In this document: piece after piece, positions 60,516-64,000 of the stretch
Layout of the letters: each line of letters begins with the position of its first letter
Numbering within the stretch: the stretch's first letter is position 1
From: Verrucomicrobium spinosum DSM 4136 = JCM 18804
GTDB taxonomy: Bacteria > Verrucomicrobiota > Verrucomicrobiia > Verrucomicrobiales > Verrucomicrobiaceae
Reading direction: 5' to 3'
Assembly (NCBI RefSeq): GCF_000172155.1
Contig: NZ_ABIZ01000001.1
Span: 2,046,001-2,110,000 of the forward strand
Length of the DNA stretch: 64,000 bases
Made by a program: the position numbers and the translations under genes
Notes under the pieces: generated by a model
What the model was told of the DNA's origin: nothing
Databases searched by the model: none
Seen by the model: the letters and a program-made list of their open reading frames with translations, nothing else

Positions 60516-61382
60516 CTATTGCTTGCGCCAGAGCCACTGCATGGCCTCCGGGAAGATGGAGCCGCCGTGCTTGCTGTTGTGCTGCCCGTCGCCGTACTCG
60601 AACTTCACGTCGTACTTCATGAAGGTGAGGGAGGCCAACATCATCTGGTTGGCCAGGGGCCAGTTGCCATAGGGATTGTCCAGATCATTGGCCCCGTCCT
60701 GGAGGAAGATGCGCAGGGGTTTGCGCTCGGTGACGCGGATCAGGTACGGGTAGGCATGGCCACCGGCCAGGTCCACATAGCTGCCAATGGTGGAGAAGAC
60801 CTTGCGGAACTTGTCCGGCCGTTCCCACGCGACGGTGAAGGCGCAGATGGCCCCGCTACTGGCCCCGCCGATGGCCCACTGCTCTGGATCATCCACCAGC
60901 TTGTACTGCTTCTGCACTTCGGGGATGATTTCATCGAGCAGGAACTTTGAATACGTGTTGCCCAGGGTGTTGTATTCCTTGCCACGGTTGTTGGACTTCC
61001 ACGCGCTCTGGGGCTTCTCAGGGCCCAGATGGCCAGGGTTGATGAAAATCCCGATGGTGGGCGGCATGGCACCAGAGGCGATGAGGTTGTCGAAGACGGT
61101 GGGCACGCGCCAGTTGCCCTTGGCGTTCACATAGTCGTGCCCGTCCTGAAAGACCATGAGCGCGGCGGGCTTCTCCGGGGTGTACTGGGCGGGTGCATAG
61201 ACCCACCAGTCCCGTGTGGTGCCAGCGTACACCTTGGAGTTCCACGTGGGCATCTGAGTCAGGGTGCCTTTGGGCACGCCCGGCTTCTCCAGCGCCAGGT
61301 CGCCGATCTTGTAGTCATCAATGGCAGAGGCCTGCGAGGCGAGGAGCAGGACGGAGAGGAGGACGGGAAGGCGCATGCGCAT
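60516..61382 (-). CDS. Secreted enterochelin-esterase-like hydrolase
   Basis: 288 residues with a signal peptide (LPVLLSVLLLASQASA). The esterase fold of the Fes/esterase D family shows WWVYAPAQYTPEKPAALMVFQDGHDYV, the nucleophile in WAIGGASSGAICAF, the acid in FLQDGANDLDNPYGNWPLAN and His in GDGQHNSKHGGSIFPEAMQWLW. It probably cleaves ester bonds in siderophores or polysaccharides. It is 49 bases upstream of the SMP-30 gene. A paralogue of this enzyme starts beyond the right edge, ending at 63579. Confidence 0.83.
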   Translation of the reverse strand: MRMRLPVLLSVLLLASQASAIDDYKIGDLALEKPGVPKGTLTQMPTWNSKVYAGTTRDWWVYAPAQYTPEKPAALMVFQDGHDYVNAKGNWRVPTVFDNLIASGAMPPTIGIFINPGHLGPEKPQSAWKSNNRGKEYNTLGNTYSKFLLDEIIPEVQKQYKLVDDPEQWAIGGASSGAICAFTVAWERPDKFRKVFSTIGSYVDLAGGHAYPYLIRVTERKPLRIFLQDGANDLDNPYGNWPLANQMMLASLTFMKYDVKFEYGDGQHNSKHGGSIFPEAMQWLWRKQ

Positions 61383-61421
61383 GGTGGCTGCTATCAACGC
61401 CCGGCGGGCGGAAAATGTTTC

Positions 61422-62060
61422 CTACGATCGCCTCGTGCACTGGCCCCCGGCGATCTCGAGCACTTCGTCGCACAACATCTCGATCTCATCCCGGGCATGG
61501 CTGACGTAGATCATCGGGATGGAGAACTCGCGGCGGACGGCCTGGAGATAAGGGAGCACGCGCTGACGCAGCCTTTGATCGAGGCTGGAGAGAGGCTCAT
61601 CCATGAGCAGGATGGCCGGGGAGGCGAGGAGGGCGCGGCCCAGGGCAACGCGTTGTTTCTCCCCACCGCTGAGGTGATGCACCCGACGGTCCAGGAGCGG
61701 GGCGAGTTCGAGGATTTCCACCACCTTGAGGCTGGAAATGGGGCCGCCTGGAGCGTGGCCGAACTCCAGATTGGCCCGCGCATTGAGGTGCGGGAACAGG
61801 GCGAGATCCTGGGGGACGTAGCCCACATGACGCTTCTCTGGGGCCAGGTGCCGACGGGTCGCGGCGTCATCGAGGACGCGACCATGCAGTTGAACGCGAC
61901 CTGCGGAAGGGCGGCGCAGACCCGCGACGACCTCAAGCAGGGAGGTTTTGCCCGCGCCGGAAGGGCCGAAGAGGCCAGTGACTGGGGCAGCGAGCTCCAC
62001 ATTCACCTCAAGGGCGAAGTCGGCCAGGGGAAGGCGCAGGTTTGCCAGGACCAGGCTCAT
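61422..62060 (-). CDS. modC: Molybdate-type ABC transporter ATP-binding protein, without MOP/TOBE domain
   Basis: 212 residues. Walker A GPSGAGKTS, Q-loop YVPQDLALFPHLN, signature HLSGGEKQRVALG, Walker B ILLMDEP and switch His in YVSHARDE are intact. ModC normally continues for about 140 residues with a MOP/TOBE domain that senses molybdate; here the protein stops after the ATPase. The start overlaps the end of modB by 4 bases (ATGA). Tungstate is also possible as substrate. Confidence 0.85.
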   Translation of the reverse strand: MSLVLANLRLPLADFALEVNVELAAPVTGLFGPSGAGKTSLLEVVAGLRRPSAGRVQLHGRVLDDAATRRHLAPEKRHVGYVPQDLALFPHLNARANLEFGHAPGGPISSLKVVEILELAPLLDRRVHHLSGGEKQRVALGRALLASPAILLMDEPLSSLDQRLRQRVLPYLQAVRREFSIPMIYVSHARDEIEMLCDEVLEIAGGQCTRRS

Positions 62061-62728
62061 GAGGGCTGTTTCCGGCGGGTGAGGAGTTCACTGATCCAAA
62101 GGGCGGCGAAGGCCAGCACCACGGAGATGCCCAGGAGCTTCATCGCGTGGGCGTCCTGGCCGGTCTGCACGAGTTGGTAGATCGAGAGGGAGAGCGTGGA
62201 GGTCTTGCCCGAGATGTAGCCAGCCACCATGATGGTGGCACCGAACTCGCCCAGCGCCCGGGCGAAGGACAGGACGACTCCCGCAGCCAGACCGCGCCGG
62301 GCCAGCGGGAGGGTAACGGTCCAGAAGACATTCCACGGGCCGCGCCCCAAGGTGCGGGCGATGCCTTCCAGCCGCACGGGCACCCCTTCAAAGGCGGTGC
62401 GGAGGCTGCGGACGAGCAGGGGGAAGGACATGACGGCGAGGGCGACCACCACGGCCTTCCAGGTGAAGACAATCTCCCAGCCAAAGGTGTTGTACAGCCA
62501 GCCGCCGACGGGGCCGCGTCGGCCGAGCAGCTTGAGCAGGACCAGCCCGGTGGCCACAGGGGGCACGACCAGAGGCAGGGCCACCAGGGTCTCCACGAGC
62601 GTCTTCCCCGGCCAGCGCTTCCGTGCCAGCAGCCAGGCCAGTGCAGCCCCAGGGGGGAGGATGAGCGCCACCGCCGCTGCCGCCGTCCAGAGGGTGAGCC
62701 AGAGGGTCTGCCAGTCGTCAGGGGTCAT
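62057..62728 (-). CDS. modB: Molybdate-type ABC transporter permease
   Basis: 223 residues with five to six membrane helices and the binding-protein-dependent permease loop EGIARTLGRGPWNVFWTVTLP. Markers of ModB: WLLARKRWPGKTLVETLVALPLVVPPVATGL and GVVLSFARALGEFGATIMVAGYISGKTSTLSL. It forms the membrane channel with ModC. No modA gene is adjacent; upstream lies a divergent DUF4412 gene, so the periplasmic binding protein must be elsewhere. Confidence 0.9.
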   Translation of the reverse strand: MTPDDWQTLWLTLWTAAAAVALILPPGAALAWLLARKRWPGKTLVETLVALPLVVPPVATGLVLLKLLGRRGPVGGWLYNTFGWEIVFTWKAVVVALAVMSFPLLVRSLRTAFEGVPVRLEGIARTLGRGPWNVFWTVTLPLARRGLAAGVVLSFARALGEFGATIMVAGYISGKTSTLSLSIYQLVQTGQDAHAMKLLGISVVLAFAALWISELLTRRKQPS

Positions 62729-62862
62729 GAATGAGGTGGAATCGCGGAAGGAGCCGGGCTTTAAGTCCCTAAGGCTCGATCAGGGGGCTGTCAATTCTGC
62801 CCGGGCGCTCCGGGATGGTCCTTGACCTGCCGGGCAATGCAGACTTGCTTGCCACCCCTCCC

Positions 62863-63489
62863 ATGAAACCGCTTTCCTTCCTCGCCGCCCTCCTTCTTAC
62901 GCTTGTGCCTGCCACGGGGCGTGCGGATCTGACTCTGGTGCAAAAGTCCAACGCCCCAGGGGCAAAGAATCCCCTGGTGATGAAGGTGAAGGGCGGCAAG
63001 ATCCGGATCGACTTCGGCAGTGACCAGACCAACATGGTGGACACGGCGACCGGGGAGATGATCGTGCTCAATCATCTGACCAAGAAGATGACCAAGTCCA
63101 ACTACAAGACTGGGCCCATGGCTGTGGAGATTGCCAGAAACCTGGCGTCCGCCAAGTTGCACCGGCCTCTTAGTACGGGCAAGACGGAGAAGGTGGGGGC
63201 ATACGACTGTGATATTCACGAATGGGATTTTGGCGGCGGGATCAAGAGCAAGCTCTGGGTCGCGAAGAACTATCCCAACTATGAGGCGATCAAGGCGGAC
63301 CTGGCCACCATGAGCGCCCTGGGGGGCGCGAATGTGCTGACCGATATCAATGGCATGGTGGTGAAGAACCACATCGATCTCGGCGGTGCCACCGCCACGA
63401 CGACTCTGGAGGAGGCCAAGATCGATCCACTGCCAGACACCGACTTCGTGGTGCCTGCGGGCTATGTGCTGGAGGAAGGGAAGAAGTAA
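62863..63489 (+). CDS. DUF4412 secreted protein
   Basis: 208 residues, signal peptide MKPLSFLAALLLTLVPATGRA. The beta-rich body has the DUF4412 look: MKVKGGKIRIDFGSDQTNMVD, IVLNHLTKKMTKSNYKT, and YDCDIHEWDFGGGIKSKLWVA. The family is found as periplasmic proteins, and its fold resembles LolA/LolB-like lipid-binding barrels, though function is unproven. ATG 62863 is preferred over the open frame to 62815. Confidence 0.68.
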   Translation: MKPLSFLAALLLTLVPATGRADLTLVQKSNAPGAKNPLVMKVKGGKIRIDFGSDQTNMVDTATGEMIVLNHLTKKMTKSNYKTGPMAVEIARNLASAKLHRPLSTGKTEKVGAYDCDIHEWDFGGGIKSKLWVAKNYPNYEAIKADLATMSALGGANVLTDINGMVVKNHIDLGGATATTTLEEAKIDPLPDTDFVVPAGYVLEEGKK

Positions 63490-63515
63490 GCAAATCTGAG
63501 TGCAGGCCAAAGAAA

Positions 63516-63543
63516 ACCGGGCTGCCCTGGAGGACGGCCCGGT
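63516..63543. terminator. Hairpin between convergent DUF4412 and esterase genes
   Basis: ACCGGGC / GCCCGGT (7 bp) with a 14-base loop, next to AGAAAA on the minus-strand exit side. Probably a bidirectional terminator. Confidence 0.6.
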
Positions 63544-63578
63544 CTTGCTGAAGGAGTCAAAGGTGAAAGACGGCGGGC

Positions 63579-64000
63579 CTATTTGGCCGGAACGGGTGCT
63601 GCGGTCGTCTTGGCCGCGGGCTCAGCTGGACTGGCGGTGCCTGCATGGCCCGCCTGCCAGAGCCAGCGTAGGGTATCAGGAAACAAAGAGGCGCCGTGCT
63701 TGCCGTTGTGGGTGCCTTCTCCCAGGACGAACTGATAGTTCCAGTCCGCGAACTTGAGCGCGGCGGCCATATCCTGATTGGCCAGAGGCCAGTTGCCAAA
63801 CTGGTTGTCCAGGTCATTCTTGCCGTCCTGGAGGAACACGCGAATCTTGCGGCGGGATTCCAGGAGCTTCTGGAGTTCGGGCGTGTTGTAGGTGTTCTTG
63901 GCCACCTCCAGATTGGTCTTGCGGATGAGGGCCGGGTAGATGTAACCGCCGCGGATGTTCGTGAAGCTGCCGATGTGGCTGATCACTTTGCGGAAGGCAT
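63579..64000 (-). CDS. Partial enterochelin-esterase-like hydrolase (5' end beyond the window)
   Basis: The last 140 residues are visible, and the frame stays open to the right edge ([18 protein letters not shown]). The segment [25 protein letters not shown] and the His region [25 protein letters not shown] align with the complete paralogue ending at 60516, so this is a second member of the same family. The nucleophile Ser lies off the edge. The C-terminus has an added Ala/Pro-rich tail. It is convergent with the DUF4412 gene. Confidence 0.8.
   Translation of the reverse strand, partial: AFRKVISHIGSFTNIRGGYIYPALIRKTNLEVAKNTYNTPELQKLLESRRKIRVFLQDGKNDLDNQFGNWPLANQDMAAALKFADWNYQFVLGEGTHNGKHGASLFPDTLRWLWQAGHAGTASPAEPAAKTTAAPVPAK

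Noticed and set aside
1-64000. tRNA and rRNA genes
   Set aside because: No cloverleaf or T-loop GGTTCGAATCC-type signal and no rRNA-like conserved stretches were seen, although a covariance search was not possible.

Overview
The window looks like a piece of chromosome from a GC-rich, diderm, peptidoglycan-containing bacterium, most probably a member of the Verrucomicrobiota. The evidence is indirect: signal-peptide and lipobox proteins, OmpA and OprP/OprO-type outer-membrane proteins, a class B penicillin-binding protein, Mpl and an L,D-transpeptidase indicate a Gram-negative wall. Secreted esterases, SGNH and VCBS proteins, and several families of short palindromic repeats fit that phylum. 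No rRNA or tRNA gene was seen, so the assignment stays tentative.

Layout: 1-2.8 kb is a scar region with an IS1634-like insertion sequence (about 144-2233) beside a decayed DUF418/YeiB-like pseudogene. 2.9-8.8 kb is a phosphate-uptake operon on the minus strand, read pstS-pstC-pstA-pstB-pstB, ending in a strong terminator. 9.2-13.8 kb holds a class B PBP, two small proteins and an OprP/OprO-like porin that probably feeds the Pst system. 13.9-18.2 kb has two PAP2 phosphatases separated by a 219-bp MITE-like element, then an ArnT-type glycosyltransferase. 18.3-26 kb has a small c-type cytochrome, a Kef/YbaL-type antiporter, an L,D-transpeptidase, an OmpA-domain protein and a DegS-like protease.

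26.1-28.9 kb is recG, with a complete REP-associated tyrosine transposase (RAYT) unit flanked by two inverted REP sequences and read through in frame inside the helicase domain. I regard this as the most unusual feature of the window. 28.9-40 kb carries an HDAC-like deacetylase, bioA, an M23 peptidase, a two-domain alpha/beta hydrolase, an SGNH hydrolase and an RlmI-type methyltransferase. 40.3-44.5 kb is an accessory patch: a truncated PA14-like secreted gene, a second RAYT, a glycosyltransferase and an array of about 207-bp tandem repeats that reach into the 5' end of the glycosyltransferase frame.

44.5-64 kb contains secreted hydrolases, DedA, a HAD hydrolase with an MGDG-synthase-like glycosyltransferase, an SDR epimerase, Mpl next to an M14 peptidase (a plausible muropeptide-recycling pair), a NarL-type two-component system, an SMP-30 protein with an esterase, and modBC without modA. 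A second copy of the esterase family runs off the right edge.

All assignments come from reading motifs by eye. No database search was possible, so family names are recognition calls and start codons are choices argued in each entry.
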